41,592 nucleotides of DNA from a cf. Phormidesmis sp. LEGE 11477 (GCF_015207105.1 NZ_JADEXO010000047.1:1-41592); one strand, 5' to 3'. Shown: positions 31,683-41,426, numbered from the stretch's first letter. The notes: a model not told the origin generated them from the sequence alone. Numbers and translations are program-made.

Positions 31683-31730
31683 AAAAAAAGTGCTAAACAT
31701 GCACATCTTTCGCCTTTTTAGCACTTTTTT
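31683..31730. terminator. Bidirectional intrinsic terminator
   Basis: A7 then GTGCTAAA (31690-31697) pairs with TTTAGCAC (31717-31724) followed by T6. The A and T tracts extend the pairing, making a strong rho-independent hairpin readable in both directions. It lies between two divergent genes, where a terminator is not needed for either, so it may act on a leader transcript. Confidence 0.8.
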
Positions 31731-31827
31731 GTTTGTTATATATGTTAACAGTCATCTGTCTGATGGGTTACATTCTTCGAGCCTATATACTATGTTGGTC
31801 TAAATTAGTGCTTTAGGAGAAAAGAGT

Positions 31828-32172
31828 GTGGCTTTAAACTTCAGCTGTGATGGAGAAGTTTTATTATTCCTGGGGAAAGAAGCTGCTGCCGGAGGCTACA
31901 GCACAACCCAATATGTCAATATCCTCTTACGCAAGATTTGTTCGATTCCCAGCACATCAGCTAGCGGGAGCAAACTACAAGAGATCGACGCTTATTCTCT
32001 GCTTTTTAACGACAAGTTAATGCCCATAATCTGTGAAATCGCAGAAAAAAATAAGAGACACCCTATACAACAGATTTGGTGTCTGGTTGAGATAGGTCTA
32101 AAGCATACGAATCCAACAACCTCATCTCCGTCTCACTCCGAAGTTAGATCAATTGATGTAGCCTCACCTTGA
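31828..32172 (+). CDS. Small hypothetical protein divergent from the T4SS operon
   Basis: GTG at 31828 with AGGAG nine bases upstream. 114 residues, soluble and mostly helical: 'VLLFLGKEAAAGGYSTTQYV', 'SLLFNDKLMPIICEIAEKNK', 'IQQIWCLVEIGLKHTNPTT'. No HTH or other motif is recognised with confidence. The Ser/Pro-rich end overlaps the 3' end of the gamma-glutamyltransferase gene in antisense by 40 bp. Position opposite the conjugation operon, sharing its control region, makes a regulatory or entry-exclusion type role conceivable, without direct evidence. Confidence 0.6.
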   Translation: MALNFSCDGEVLLFLGKEAAAGGYSTTQYVNILLRKICSIPSTSASGSKLQEIDAYSLLFNDKLMPIICEIAEKNKRHPIQQIWCLVEIGLKHTNPTTSSPSHSEVRSIDVASP

Positions 32173-33935
32173 ACCCTACGGAAATCTTTTACTGCTTGAC
32201 TCTCTTTACCTTGATGTCCGGTTGACATTGCAGCTCCCCAATTTATAAAAGGAGATACTTTATATCCGTATTCCCATAAATCGACGAAAGAGTCGCCTGG
32301 TACTCCAAACGGCTCGCTCAGAACAATGTTCGGAACACCTTGGTAGTGGATTCGTGGCTGATTCACCGCACTGTACGGAGAAAGTTCAAAGTCAATCAGG
32401 TTAGTGATTATCTGGAAAACGGTAGTTGGAATTGTAGGACCACCTGGACTACCTGTTACGAAATAGAGATTGTCATTAGCATCCATGAGGATAGTTGGGG
32501 TCATAGAACTAAGTGGTCTCTTGCCAGGCTCGATTCTATTTGCCTCGCTTTGTACTAGGCCGTAAGAATTAGCCTCCCCGACTTTAGCTGTAAAGTCGTC
32601 CATTTCGTTGTTTAAGAAGAAGCCAGTCTCTGGTGCTATGATGCCTGATCCGAAAAGTGTATTGATTGTATAAGTAACAGCAACTGCATTTCCTTCCCCA
32701 TCTACGATAGAAAAATGAGTGGTGTTCGCTCCCTCTCTCGTTTTGGGAAAGTTATCTTCTAGTTTTACTGCTTTACCTCTAGGAACTTGCGTTCTCAACT
32801 CCTCAGCATACTTATCTGAGAGTATTCGGTCTAGTGGAATATCGGAGAAATCAGGATCACCAAAATAAAGGTTGCGGTCTCGGTAAGCAAACAGCATCGC
32901 CGAGAGCATCCAGTGAAGGTGCTGTGCCGATTGATATTCTGACTCTCCAATTGGATACCCCTCCACAACGTTGAGCATTTGGCAAAGTACAGAACCTCCC
33001 CCAGGAGGAGGGGCTGTCACGATAGTAAAACCTCGATAGTCACAGTTAAGGGGCTCTGTGTCTTGAACCTGATAAGTCGCGAAATCCCTCATCGTTAGGA
33101 TTCCGCCGTTTTCCTGGCTATCTGTGACAATTCTTTCTGCTATTTTTCCGTTATAGAAAGCTGAGCTTCCTTCACTAGCAATCAAGGCCAGGGTTTGGGC
33201 CAAGTCTTTTTGCACCAGGCGATCACCTGGATTTAGTGGCTCTCCTTGCTTTGTAAATATAGCTGACACCTCGGAATCTTTGTTGGTTTCACTCATTTCT
33301 CTAGATAGCAGCTTTTGCCCTGGCTCGCTTAGAGTAAACCCTTCTTCTGCCAGGCTTTGTGCAGGACTTATTAGTTCTTCCCTGGTAAAATTACCACTTC
33401 CATACTTCTCTCTAGCGTACTCTAGTCCCGCGACTGTGCCTGGAGTAGCTACCGCTAGATATCCATCGGTGCTAAGTCCTTCGACTACCTTCCCTTCCGA
33501 GTCCTGATAGAGCGTTTCGGCGGCGGCTAGTGGGGCTGTCTCGCGAAAGTTTATGAATCTAGTCGTTTTATCAGATAGACGCAGCGTCATAAACCCGCCG
33601 CCGCCCAAATTTCCGCAGCAAGGATGGACTACAGCCAACGCATAACCGACTGCGACTGCCGCATCAATTGCGTTTCCACCCTCGCTGAGAATGTCTATCC
33701 CTACCTGCGTAGCCTCGTGATGACTAGTTGCCACCGCTGCTTGACCGACTTTCGGTGAAGATAAGTTGTCGTCGTACTGACAGCCTGCCGCTGTAGATTT
33801 ACAAATCCCCCAGCTCATGAATCTGTAGACATGGACTAGAGGATGATATGGGCTACGACCAGCTAGCATATCTATAGCTATTACTACGAAAGGCGCAAGT
33901 ATTGCTCCGACTATAATTTTCCGTCTTTTGGCCAT
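32133..33935 (-). CDS. ggt: Gamma-glutamyltransferase
   Basis: Ntn-hydrolase that splits or transfers the gamma-glutamyl group of glutathione and related compounds; made as a precursor that cuts itself into two subunits. 600 residues: N-terminal anchor (KIIVGAILAPFVVIAIDMLAG), 'HHEATQVGIDILSEGGNAID' and 'VHPCCGNLGGGGFMTLR' at the start, catalytic nucleophile Thr405 in 'NTTHFSIVDGEGNAVAVTYT', 'FLNNEMDDF', 'RPLSSMTPTI' and 'TGSPGG' near the end. All conserved elements are present. Expected in the periplasm or attached to the membrane. It starts 50 bp from the divergent TpsA gene. Confidence 0.93.
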   Translation of the reverse strand: MAKRRKIIVGAILAPFVVIAIDMLAGRSPYHPLVHVYRFMSWGICKSTAAGCQYDDNLSSPKVGQAAVATSHHEATQVGIDILSEGGNAIDAAVAVGYALAVVHPCCGNLGGGGFMTLRLSDKTTRFINFRETAPLAAAETLYQDSEGKVVEGLSTDGYLAVATPGTVAGLEYAREKYGSGNFTREELISPAQSLAEEGFTLSEPGQKLLSREMSETNKDSEVSAIFTKQGEPLNPGDRLVQKDLAQTLALIASEGSSAFYNGKIAERIVTDSQENGGILTMRDFATYQVQDTEPLNCDYRGFTIVTAPPPGGGSVLCQMLNVVEGYPIGESEYQSAQHLHWMLSAMLFAYRDRNLYFGDPDFSDIPLDRILSDKYAEELRTQVPRGKAVKLEDNFPKTREGANTTHFSIVDGEGNAVAVTYTINTLFGSGIIAPETGFFLNNEMDDFTAKVGEANSYGLVQSEANRIEPGKRPLSSMTPTILMDANDNLYFVTGSPGGPTIPTTVFQIITNLIDFELSPYSAVNQPRIHYQGVPNIVLSEPFGVPGDSFVDLWEYGYKVSPFINWGAAMSTGHQGKESQAVKDFRRVQGEATSIDLTSE

Positions 33936-33985
33936 GTAATCTATGTATGATTAGGTAAAGATCTCTCTAACCCTTCTATCAAACC

Positions 33986-36502
33986 ATGAAGAAGATTACT
34001 ACTCTTCCTCTATACAGTCTGCTCTTGTGGAGCCTTTCTACTCAGGTAGGGGCATCTTTTGCACAAGTCATCCCTGATAGTTCTCTTGCTGGAGAACCAT
34101 CAATCGTTATTCCGAGCACGCTGCCTGATGGGTCTCAAGGAGATCTGGTTGTAGGCGGGGCTAGGAGAGGCTCTAATCTATTTCATAGTTTCGAGACATT
34201 TAGTATTGCAAACGAGCAGGCTTTGTACTTTTTGGAGTCAGAAGGGGTTGCTCGCATCTTCGCAAGGGTGACGGGATTATCTCTATCTAATATCGAAGGA
34301 ACTTTGGGTGTTGTTAGTACGCCTGACGCCCAAGGAGTTCCTGGCGGTCTCGGCACTGCCGATCTCTACCTGCTTAACAACAATGGAATTGTGTTTGGCC
34401 CAAATGCACAGCTGCAAACAGGAGGTTCTTTTTTAGCTTCAACTGCAAGCAACATCGAGTTCGCAGAGGGCGTTAAGTTCACGACTACTCCAGCCGTATC
34501 TAGTCCGCTACTAACTAATAACGTTCCCCTTGGCCTAGGGTTGCGAGGAGCTTCTCCTATTGTTGTGCAAAACGATGGAAGAGCTGTTGTGGACAACATA
34601 TATTTAGACGAACTTTCGCCTAAAGTAGGTCTAGCTGTTCTTCCAGGTCAAACGATCGCCCTAGTAGGTGGTGAGGTAGACATTCGCGGCGGTATCATTC
34701 GTACACCTGGCGGCAACGTAGAACTAGCCAGTGTAGAAGACGGACTCGTCAATGTCGTATCGTCATCATCTGCGCCAGGATTTGAACTCAATTACGAGTC
34801 GGTTGATTCACTCGGTAAGCTTACGCTCTCTGAACTTTCTTTTATAGAAAATAGTGGTATGCCAGCTGGACAGGTCAACCTCGTAGGAGGAGAGGTCTCA
34901 ATCAGAGATGGCTCTCTTATTATTCTAAACAACACAGGCGATCGCCCTTCTGGTAGCATTAATATCCTTGGAGAAGCATCTTTCGAGGTAGGGCAAACTG
35001 ACCTACCAGGTGAGCTTCTAAGCGGTTTATACAGCAACAACTTGGGATTTCAAGGCGGTGACATCACCATAGAATCTCCGCAGATACTAATTCAAAATGG
35101 TGGACAAGTTCTATCTAATAATATTGGTATAGATGCCGGAAATATTGTCGTTGATGCGTATGATTACCTCCAAGTAGATGGCTTTAATTCTGAATCTGAA
35201 CGATTGATATCAGTGCTCAGTAGTAATGGTGTCAACGACGGAAGTTCCGGCGATCTGACTGTGAATGCAGGAGTGGTTAGAGTTCTCAACGGCGCACAAG
35301 TAGGCACAACTGTAATGGATGGACAGTCTGGTAGAATCGATGTTCAGGCAGAAGAAGTCATTGTTCAAGGGGCTCTACCAACTACATTAAAGCCTTCTAC
35401 TCTATCTTCTTCTACGGGTGGATTTGGCAGCTCGAATCAGCTAACCATCGATACTGATACGCTTCGAGTTATAGACGGTGGAAACGTTGGGACGAACTCT
35501 ATTAGTGAGGGAAATGCCGGAGATAGCATCATCAGAGCAAGTGAGTTAATAGAAGTGAGCGGAACTCTTCCTGATCATAACCCAAGCAGTATTGATTCAA
35601 GTGTTGCTTTAGTGGGTCCAGCTACCGAAGGATTTCTCAGAGATGGTCCTGCTATTAGGTTTAACGTATTGGGTGAGTCAGGTAGTTCACCACCAATCTC
35701 GTTGAATTTACTCGGACAAGCAGGAAATCTCTCTATCGACACGCCAAACTTGGTTGTAAAAAATGGTGGTAGCATCAGCGTACAAAACGATGGTGTAGGT
35801 GATGCTGGCAACTTGGTTCTTACCGTTGATCAACTACGGATTTTCTCAGGAGGCAACATCTCTGCTATCACCAATGGTGGACAAGGTGGTGGTGTCGTTA
35901 TAGATTCCTCAACTATTTTTGCTGATTCTCAAACAGCAATTAGTGCATCAGCAGCGGGAGAAGGCACCGGAGGCAATATCTCAATAGACAGCGAAGCGAT
36001 CGCGCTCCTGAACGAAAGCATCATTTCTGCTAATGCCGAAGAGGGTTTGGGTGGCCAGGTTCGGCTTCAGTCCGACTCGTTATTTCAGTCACCGAACAGC
36101 GCGATCACCGCGACTTCAGAAGCTGGATCAGCCCTAGATGGCACTGTTGATATCAGAGTGCAAGAAGAATCACTTCGGACAGAAGACCAGGTAATCCCAC
36201 CTCTAGAGGTACCTGCTGTAGCTGTTGCCTGTACCAGGGCTTCTGAGGAAGGCTTTGCCGTTGTGGGTCGGGGAGGACTGCCACTCTCTGACGAAACTCT
36301 AGGTCGAAGCTGGGAAGGCTGGAACAACACGCCCGAAACAGTTCTACCCTCTGAAGCTAGTCAAAGTAGTCAGATTATAGAAGCGCAAGGATTCCTCCCG
36401 AATGGAGATGGCACTGTCCGTTTTGTAGATGAAAATACTCTCGCAAATGCAAACGCGCTCACAGCATCAGGCGTAGCCTGCGTAGGCGAGCCTCCAGCCT
36501 AG
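33986..36502 (+). CDS. TpsA: filamentous haemagglutinin-type exoprotein of two-partner secretion
   Basis: 838 residues with a signal peptide (MKKITTLPLYSLLLWSLSTQ, cut after SFA). Residues about 30-150 are the TPS domain needed for export: 'GSNLFHSFETFSI', 'IFARVTG', 'LYLLNNNGIVFGPNAQLQ' and 'GGSFLASTAS' (the usual NPNGI is NNNGI here). Then follows a long right-handed beta-helix region with recurring Gly/Asn/Ile patterns ('GNLSIDTPNLVVKNGGSISV'). The C terminus has 'VACTRASEEGFAVVGRGGLP', common in cyanobacterial TpsA proteins. Secreted or surface-bound; role in adhesion is family knowledge only. It converges with the TpsB gene, stops overlapping by 4 bp. Confidence 0.9.
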   Translation: MKKITTLPLYSLLLWSLSTQVGASFAQVIPDSSLAGEPSIVIPSTLPDGSQGDLVVGGARRGSNLFHSFETFSIANEQALYFLESEGVARIFARVTGLSLSNIEGTLGVVSTPDAQGVPGGLGTADLYLLNNNGIVFGPNAQLQTGGSFLASTASNIEFAEGVKFTTTPAVSSPLLTNNVPLGLGLRGASPIVVQNDGRAVVDNIYLDELSPKVGLAVLPGQTIALVGGEVDIRGGIIRTPGGNVELASVEDGLVNVVSSSSAPGFELNYESVDSLGKLTLSELSFIENSGMPAGQVNLVGGEVSIRDGSLIILNNTGDRPSGSINILGEASFEVGQTDLPGELLSGLYSNNLGFQGGDITIESPQILIQNGGQVLSNNIGIDAGNIVVDAYDYLQVDGFNSESERLISVLSSNGVNDGSSGDLTVNAGVVRVLNGAQVGTTVMDGQSGRIDVQAEEVIVQGALPTTLKPSTLSSSTGGFGSSNQLTIDTDTLRVIDGGNVGTNSISEGNAGDSIIRASELIEVSGTLPDHNPSSIDSSVALVGPATEGFLRDGPAIRFNVLGESGSSPPISLNLLGQAGNLSIDTPNLVVKNGGSISVQNDGVGDAGNLVLTVDQLRIFSGGNISAITNGGQGGGVVIDSSTIFADSQTAISASAAGEGTGGNISIDSEAIALLNESIISANAEEGLGGQVRLQSDSLFQSPNSAITATSEAGSALDGTVDIRVQEESLRTEDQVIPPLEVPAVAVACTRASEEGFAVVGRGGLPLSDETLGRSWEGWNNTPETVLPSEASQSSQIIEAQGFLPNGDGTVRFVDENTLANANALTASGVACVGEPPA

Positions 36503-38241
36503 AAGCGAAGCTGATAGCGGACTTCAAAATCTATTCCATTCTCTTGAAGGCTATTACCTGTCGTCCCTACATCTGTGAAGGGTACGGCGTAGTTGATCCG
36601 AGCTGAGAAATCATTCCAGGTATATTGTGTACCTAATCCTACAGCAGCTAGAAAATTATCATCTAGGGCTCTTTCTCTGCCGTTATTCCAACCTACGCCA
36701 ACGCCTGCGAAAGGGATCAGGCTCAGCTCCTGCTCTCTAGTCTGGAGGATAGGAAATAAGACTTCAGCAGTGCCGCTGACGCCGCTGTCGGCTAGCAGTG
36801 CTCCTTGCCGATAACCTCGAACGGAGCTAGGGCCACCGATAGAAAATTGGCTGAAGGGAATTAGGGGCTCGCCGCTAAGCTGCACTTTCCCTCTAAGCCT
36901 GAGTTCAGATGAGTTAGAGAATCGCTGTATCCAGGCAACTTGCCCTCCCCAAGTTATGTACTGAGCATCAGGTTCTTCGCCGACAGTGGCGTTGAAAGCG
37001 TCTATACCTACGTCAAACTGAGAGCTAATAAATAGGGCCTCATTGCCAGTACGTCGTGAGTATGCCTGGAAAGCCGTCAACTCAGCAGTACGAGTCACCC
37101 CATTATCATTGGCACCGGGTGAGAGAGGGAAGGGAAATCCAGCGAGCGTAGCCTGACTGTTTACTCTGGTACCCCGAATGCCAACAACGAACTCATCAAT
37201 GACGCTATCTGTTGCTCTTCTAAGGATGGGCTGCTCAAAAGACAGCGAATATGAACGACTGTCTGTCCTAATATCGAACTCGTCTATTGGCTCCTCCACG
37301 ATTTGACCATCAATGGATGCATACTGAAAAGACAAAGTGCCATTCCTAGCATTTACGGGAGCAGCGAGCTGAACGTCGAATGCGTCGCTACCTTCAGTCA
37401 GGCTATAGCCGAAGCTCACTCGCTCACCTGCGCCTAACAGGTTAGAAGCCGATAGGCTAGTTTGTCCTTGAACACTACCCACCGAAGGCAATCGCCGATT
37501 GTCCGTCCCTGCGCTGAGGGCAAAAATAGGCTCTCCAACAGCCTCTATTTCAAGGATACTTAGACCTGTTTGAGAGCCAGGCGAGAGATTTCCAGAAACG
37601 CTATCAACTAGCGGATCAACCTGTAGCAAACGAAGCGCCTCTTCTAGCTTGGATCGGCTGAGAGGAGCAGCCGTTGCAGGTGCTATTCTCCTTCGGACGT
37701 ACGCTTCAAGTCGTCTGTCCCCAGCTACTTCAATCTGCTCAACACCCCCTTCTATAACTTGAAGCGTGATGTTAGCAGCACTCGGATCAACGTTTTGGTT
37801 AGCCTCTAAAGGCACATACGCTCCAGAAGTAATGTAGTCATTCTGGAGATAAAGATCGGTTATTCTACTTCTTAACTCAAATAAGTCTGAAAAAGTAATC
37901 CTCCTACCTGTGTAGGGCTGCGCGATCGCCTGAAGCTGCTCATCAGAAAAGACGGTATTCCCAACAAATGTGAACGCAGTAACGAATAACGTTGATTCGG
38001 TCGATGGTATCTCAGGAATGCCATCAGGCGGCAGATCTGGTACGTTCAACTCAGGCGGCGTTTCAGGCAGCTCGAATGGCTCAACTGATGGTTCAGGTTC
38101 TATTCTTGGCGATGGCTCAATTCTTTGAGGTGGTAGTGCTGGTACACTTTGAGCAGAAACGATTGATGCTGTTGAGAATAGCGCTGGAATCGTAATTGTA
38201 ATAGCTGCCAATATCGACTGAGAGGGCGATGATAAGTCCAC
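36499..38241 (-). CDS. TpsB: ShlB/FhaC-type outer-membrane transporter
   Basis: 580 residues, about normal. Signal peptide (LAAITITIPALFSTASIVSA), a Pro/Glu-rich stretch (about 35-80), POTRA domain 1 ('FVTAFTFVGNTVFSDEQLQA', about 87-165), POTRA 2 ('VEQIEVAGDRRLEAYVRRRI', about 166-240) and a beta barrel with the 'GGPSSVRGYRQGALLADSG' motif, in which the VRGY arginine is the key residue of the plug loop. It ends in the typical aromatic-terminated strand (EVRYQLRF). Exports the adjacent TpsA. The gene is unusually oriented opposite to its substrate gene; most pairs are co-directional. Confidence 0.92.
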   Translation of the reverse strand: MDLSSPSQSILAAITITIPALFSTASIVSAQSVPALPPQRIEPSPRIEPEPSVEPFELPETPPELNVPDLPPDGIPEIPSTESTLFVTAFTFVGNTVFSDEQLQAIAQPYTGRRITFSDLFELRSRITDLYLQNDYITSGAYVPLEANQNVDPSAANITLQVIEGGVEQIEVAGDRRLEAYVRRRIAPATAAPLSRSKLEEALRLLQVDPLVDSVSGNLSPGSQTGLSILEIEAVGEPIFALSAGTDNRRLPSVGSVQGQTSLSASNLLGAGERVSFGYSLTEGSDAFDVQLAAPVNARNGTLSFQYASIDGQIVEEPIDEFDIRTDSRSYSLSFEQPILRRATDSVIDEFVVGIRGTRVNSQATLAGFPFPLSPGANDNGVTRTAELTAFQAYSRRTGNEALFISSQFDVGIDAFNATVGEEPDAQYITWGGQVAWIQRFSNSSELRLRGKVQLSGEPLIPFSQFSIGGPSSVRGYRQGALLADSGVSGTAEVLFPILQTREQELSLIPFAGVGVGWNNGRERALDDNFLAAVGLGTQYTWNDFSARINYAVPFTDVGTTGNSLQENGIDFEVRYQLRF

Positions 38242-38283
38242 GCTATCCCTACGCTCCTACTTGGCTAATAGTTTAATTGTACT

Positions 38284-40737
38284 ATGAGATTCTCTCGCAA
38301 CTGGCTACTGACCTTAATCGGCTTTTTCTTAGCTTTCGCGCTTTCTGCGAATTCTTCTGGTTACGCCCAAGCCTATTCAACGGCTGATGAGTTAAATCAG
38401 GAAGGATTTAGCTTACTTTACAGTGGTGTCCCGGCTGAAGCTCTCTCCACCTGGCGCGATGCGGAAAGACTTTACCGAGAGAAAGGCGACAGAGAAGGAA
38501 CTGTAGGGACTCAGCTAAATCAATCACTGGCTCAACAAGCGTTGGGGCTAAATCCTGTAGCTTGTAAAACAATTACAGAGGCACTCAGCGTTACCGAGCG
38601 GCTCTGTCAGCCGCAAGCTGGGCGAGAGATGGTTGTTACCGAGCTAGCTAAAGTGAGTACTAGCCCAGTCAACACAATCGGTATTCGGTTGCTAGGCGAG
38701 AACTTAGGTTCGCTTAGTAATTTGGAGGAAGCAATCGCGGCATTGACCATTGCCGAAAGTCTTACTTCGGAAACATCTGAGCAGCGGCTATCGACTATGC
38801 TTGCTTTGGCTAATGTTTATAATCTCTCACTTCAGCAAGCATTACAGGACTACAGTCGTATTGATAAAAATCAGGTGATAGAGCAATCTCAACAGCTGAC
38901 TCAGATAGCTGAAACGAGCAATAAGGCAGTCTCTCTTTATCAATCCGTTGGCAGCTCTTCTAATCCGCAGCTAGCAGAGAAAGCGCGTCTGAACATGATT
39001 GGTATGTTTGCTCGCGCTTTAGAACAGCGTTCAGACAACCGTTCGCTAGAAGAAGCCTGGATTGAATCGCTAGCGGTATCAGCGCAGCTTGTCTACGAAG
39101 ACCTAGGCGATAATGGATTCAATCAGCTACCAGCTATTGAATCTATTTATGCGAGATTGAATCTAGCCAATAGTCTGATGTCGATTAAGCGTAGCGAGGA
39201 TCAGTGGAGCTGGGGAGATTCTATTGCTTATGACAGGATTGAGTTACTCACGACAGAAGCCATCGATATAGCTGAGCGAATAGATAACCATAGGGCTCGC
39301 TCCTCAGCCTATGGAACTACTGGAGAACTCCTCGCCCAAACAGGTGCGGCGCGATCGCTAGTATCAGAGCAGTATCACCAAGCGCTTGCGCTTGCCCAGT
39401 CGGTCAGAGCTTACGATCTTTCCTATCAATGGGCCTACAGACTGGCGGTACTCAGTGAGCAAGGTGGTGAAGATGACACAGCAAAGCAGTACTACCGGAA
39501 TGCGATCTCCGCGCTATCTGATGTCCGCAACGATCTACTCGCTGTAAATTCTGAGCTGCGCTTCTCTTTTAGAGAAAATGTCGAGCCAGTTTACCGAGAC
39601 TATATGAGATTGCTAGCATCCCAAGAAGTCCCTGATCTCCAGCAAGTCAACCAGGTCCACGACTCACTTCAGCTAGCACAGTTAGAAAACTTTCTTCGCT
39701 GCGGACGTCTGGCACCTGCTGTTCAAAGAGCTGATCAGACAACAGCTCATATTATCAATCTAGGTGATGTAATCCAGGTTGTTGTTACTCAAGATGGACG
39801 TTCATACGGCTATAAAGGCGCTGCCGCCGATATCACAGCAGCGGCTGATAGCCTTATTGCCAATACTCAGTCGGTGAGCTTTGTCGATACGCCAGAAGAA
39901 GAATTTCTGCCATACGCTCAAAGACTTTATGACGCCTTGCTGAGACCAGCTGTCGAAGCTGGTCTGCTACAAGACAATCAAGAGATAACTTTTGCCCTAG
40001 ATGCACCTTTCCAGTCGATTCCAGTAGGACTCTTGCATGACGGACAGCAGTATTTGATAGCCACTCATCCTCTCTCTATATCGCTACAGATGCAGCGTGT
40101 TAATCCGACTGTATCAGGTGCTGATGTCATGTTTGCGGGGCTTTCAACGTCGGCACCCAGCTTTGATGCAGTGAATGAAGTCTCGTCTCTCTCTGGTGAC
40201 ATTGCTCCTTTGCCAGAAACAGAACTAGAAGCCCAGTACTTAGATGCCTATATTGGCACTCAACAAGCTTTGCTCAATCAGGAGTTTACGATAGAGGGAC
40301 TAAACGACGTGCTGACCGATAGCGGCTTTGAGATCGTCCATATCTCTACACACGGACAATTTAGTTCTCTGCCGGAGCGGACTTTTTTGTTGGCGTGGGA
40401 TGAGCCTATTGACTTAATTGATCTGAGTCGTCTTTTCCAACGTACAGAAGGGATAAACCTACTTTTTCTGAGCGCTTGTCAGGCAGCATCTGGTGACGAT
40501 AGGGCTGTGTTGGGTCTGGCCGGATTAGCAGTTCAGTCAAGTGCCCGCAGTGCGATCGCCCCTTTATGGCTTCAAGACACCACGGGAGGATCTACTCTGA
40601 TAGATAGCTTCTACAGGTCACTAGCAGAGGGCAGAAGTTCTTCTGAAGCGCTACAACAGGCACAGATTAACCTAATGAATAGCGATGACTTCAGTCATCC
40701 TTACTATTGGGCTCCGTTCATCCTGGCGGCAAGCTGA
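38284..40737 (+). CDS. Exported TPR-CHAT protein (caspase-like peptidase fold)
   Basis: 817 residues. Signal peptide (WLLTLIGFFLAFALSANSSG, cut after YAQA), then TPR-like helices from about 35 to 440 ('ADELNQEGFSLLYSGVPAEA', 'AKQYYRNAISALSDV'), and a C-terminal CHAT domain. The His/Cys dyad is His690 in 'VHISTHGQF' and Cys732 in 'LFLSACQAASGDD', both intact. CHAT proteins are clan CD peptidase relatives; several process or signal in bacterial defence, and many cyanobacterial copies sit beside TPS genes. It is divergent from tpsB with 42 bp between starts, so they share a promoter region. Being exported makes a role in processing surface proteins plausible; substrate unknown. Confidence 0.88.
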   Translation: MRFSRNWLLTLIGFFLAFALSANSSGYAQAYSTADELNQEGFSLLYSGVPAEALSTWRDAERLYREKGDREGTVGTQLNQSLAQQALGLNPVACKTITEALSVTERLCQPQAGREMVVTELAKVSTSPVNTIGIRLLGENLGSLSNLEEAIAALTIAESLTSETSEQRLSTMLALANVYNLSLQQALQDYSRIDKNQVIEQSQQLTQIAETSNKAVSLYQSVGSSSNPQLAEKARLNMIGMFARALEQRSDNRSLEEAWIESLAVSAQLVYEDLGDNGFNQLPAIESIYARLNLANSLMSIKRSEDQWSWGDSIAYDRIELLTTEAIDIAERIDNHRARSSAYGTTGELLAQTGAARSLVSEQYHQALALAQSVRAYDLSYQWAYRLAVLSEQGGEDDTAKQYYRNAISALSDVRNDLLAVNSELRFSFRENVEPVYRDYMRLLASQEVPDLQQVNQVHDSLQLAQLENFLRCGRLAPAVQRADQTTAHIINLGDVIQVVVTQDGRSYGYKGAAADITAAADSLIANTQSVSFVDTPEEEFLPYAQRLYDALLRPAVEAGLLQDNQEITFALDAPFQSIPVGLLHDGQQYLIATHPLSISLQMQRVNPTVSGADVMFAGLSTSAPSFDAVNEVSSLSGDIAPLPETELEAQYLDAYIGTQQALLNQEFTIEGLNDVLTDSGFEIVHISTHGQFSSLPERTFLLAWDEPIDLIDLSRLFQRTEGINLLFLSACQAASGDDRAVLGLAGLAVQSSARSAIAPLWLQDTTGGSTLIDSFYRSLAEGRSSSEALQQAQINLMNSDDFSHPYYWAPFILAAS

Positions 40738-41381
40738 AGGGTTACTCGCCGCGCGGCAGTGTCTCTAACGTTAACAACAGTAGAGGCTGAAGCTGTGATC
40801 TGCTCGTCAACAACAGCTGTGATAATAATCTCGTAGGCAGTTCCGATAGTTAGCGGCGATTCATCCGCAGGATAGGCCAAGCTTGTCGTCGCTGTTTCTG
40901 TAGCCCGCTGCCACTCAATATCCGAGCCTACAACATAAATAGTGTAGGATTGTGCTTCGGGTACCGCTTCCCACTCGATATCGGGTCTTGGTCCACTTAC
41001 TACATCAGGCTCTAGCACCTGAAATTGAGACTGTTCCGGCGTTTTTGGATTGAAACACAAAAAGCGGAGAATACCTTCTCTATGACAAATAGACGAATTG
41101 CCACCTATTGTTGGCTGATCGCATGTATCCGAATCAATAGTGAGTGTACGATCCAAAAGAATAGTTTCCCTAGTAGAGAAACACCATAGTTCTATCTCAA
41201 CCGGATTAAGGATTTCAGAACCACTGCAAACGACTGTACCTCTCTGCGTATAGTTGTCGCTGGTACCCCCTTCAATGCGGCCTATAGGGTTGCAAGTAGG
41301 CACAGTTTCAGCTACTACGGTCCAATTGGGAAGTGGTAACAACAGGACCGACAATAACAGGGTTGGCTTCAGGTTGAACAT
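40704..41381 (-). CDS. Exported hypothetical protein with Fn3-like C-terminal region
   Basis: 225 residues with a signal peptide (FNLKPTLLLSVLLLPLPNW, cleaved after VVA). The N-terminal half has seven cysteines ('TCNPIGRIEGGTSDNYTQRG', 'ELWCFSTRETILLDR', 'ICHREGILRFLCFNPK'), so disulfides are likely. The C-terminal half, 'PDIEWEAVPEAQSYTIYVVG' followed by 'TAYEIIITAVVDEQI', looks like a fibronectin type III fold. It converges on the CHAT gene and overlaps its 3' end by 34 bp. Similar small exported proteins with a strand pattern 'P...W..V..A..Y.V.V' occur next to CHAT/TPS genes in cyanobacteria; partner role is inference. Confidence 0.65.
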   Translation of the reverse strand: MFNLKPTLLLSVLLLPLPNWTVVAETVPTCNPIGRIEGGTSDNYTQRGTVVCSGSEILNPVEIELWCFSTRETILLDRTLTIDSDTCDQPTIGGNSSICHREGILRFLCFNPKTPEQSQFQVLEPDVVSGPRPDIEWEAVPEAQSYTIYVVGSDIEWQRATETATTSLAYPADESPLTIGTAYEIIITAVVDEQITASASTVVNVRDTAARRVTLQLAARMNGAQ

Positions 41382-41426
41382 AGTGACTAGGCAGTGCGAA
41401 GTTTTTGTTGAAAGCTGAGCTTTATT

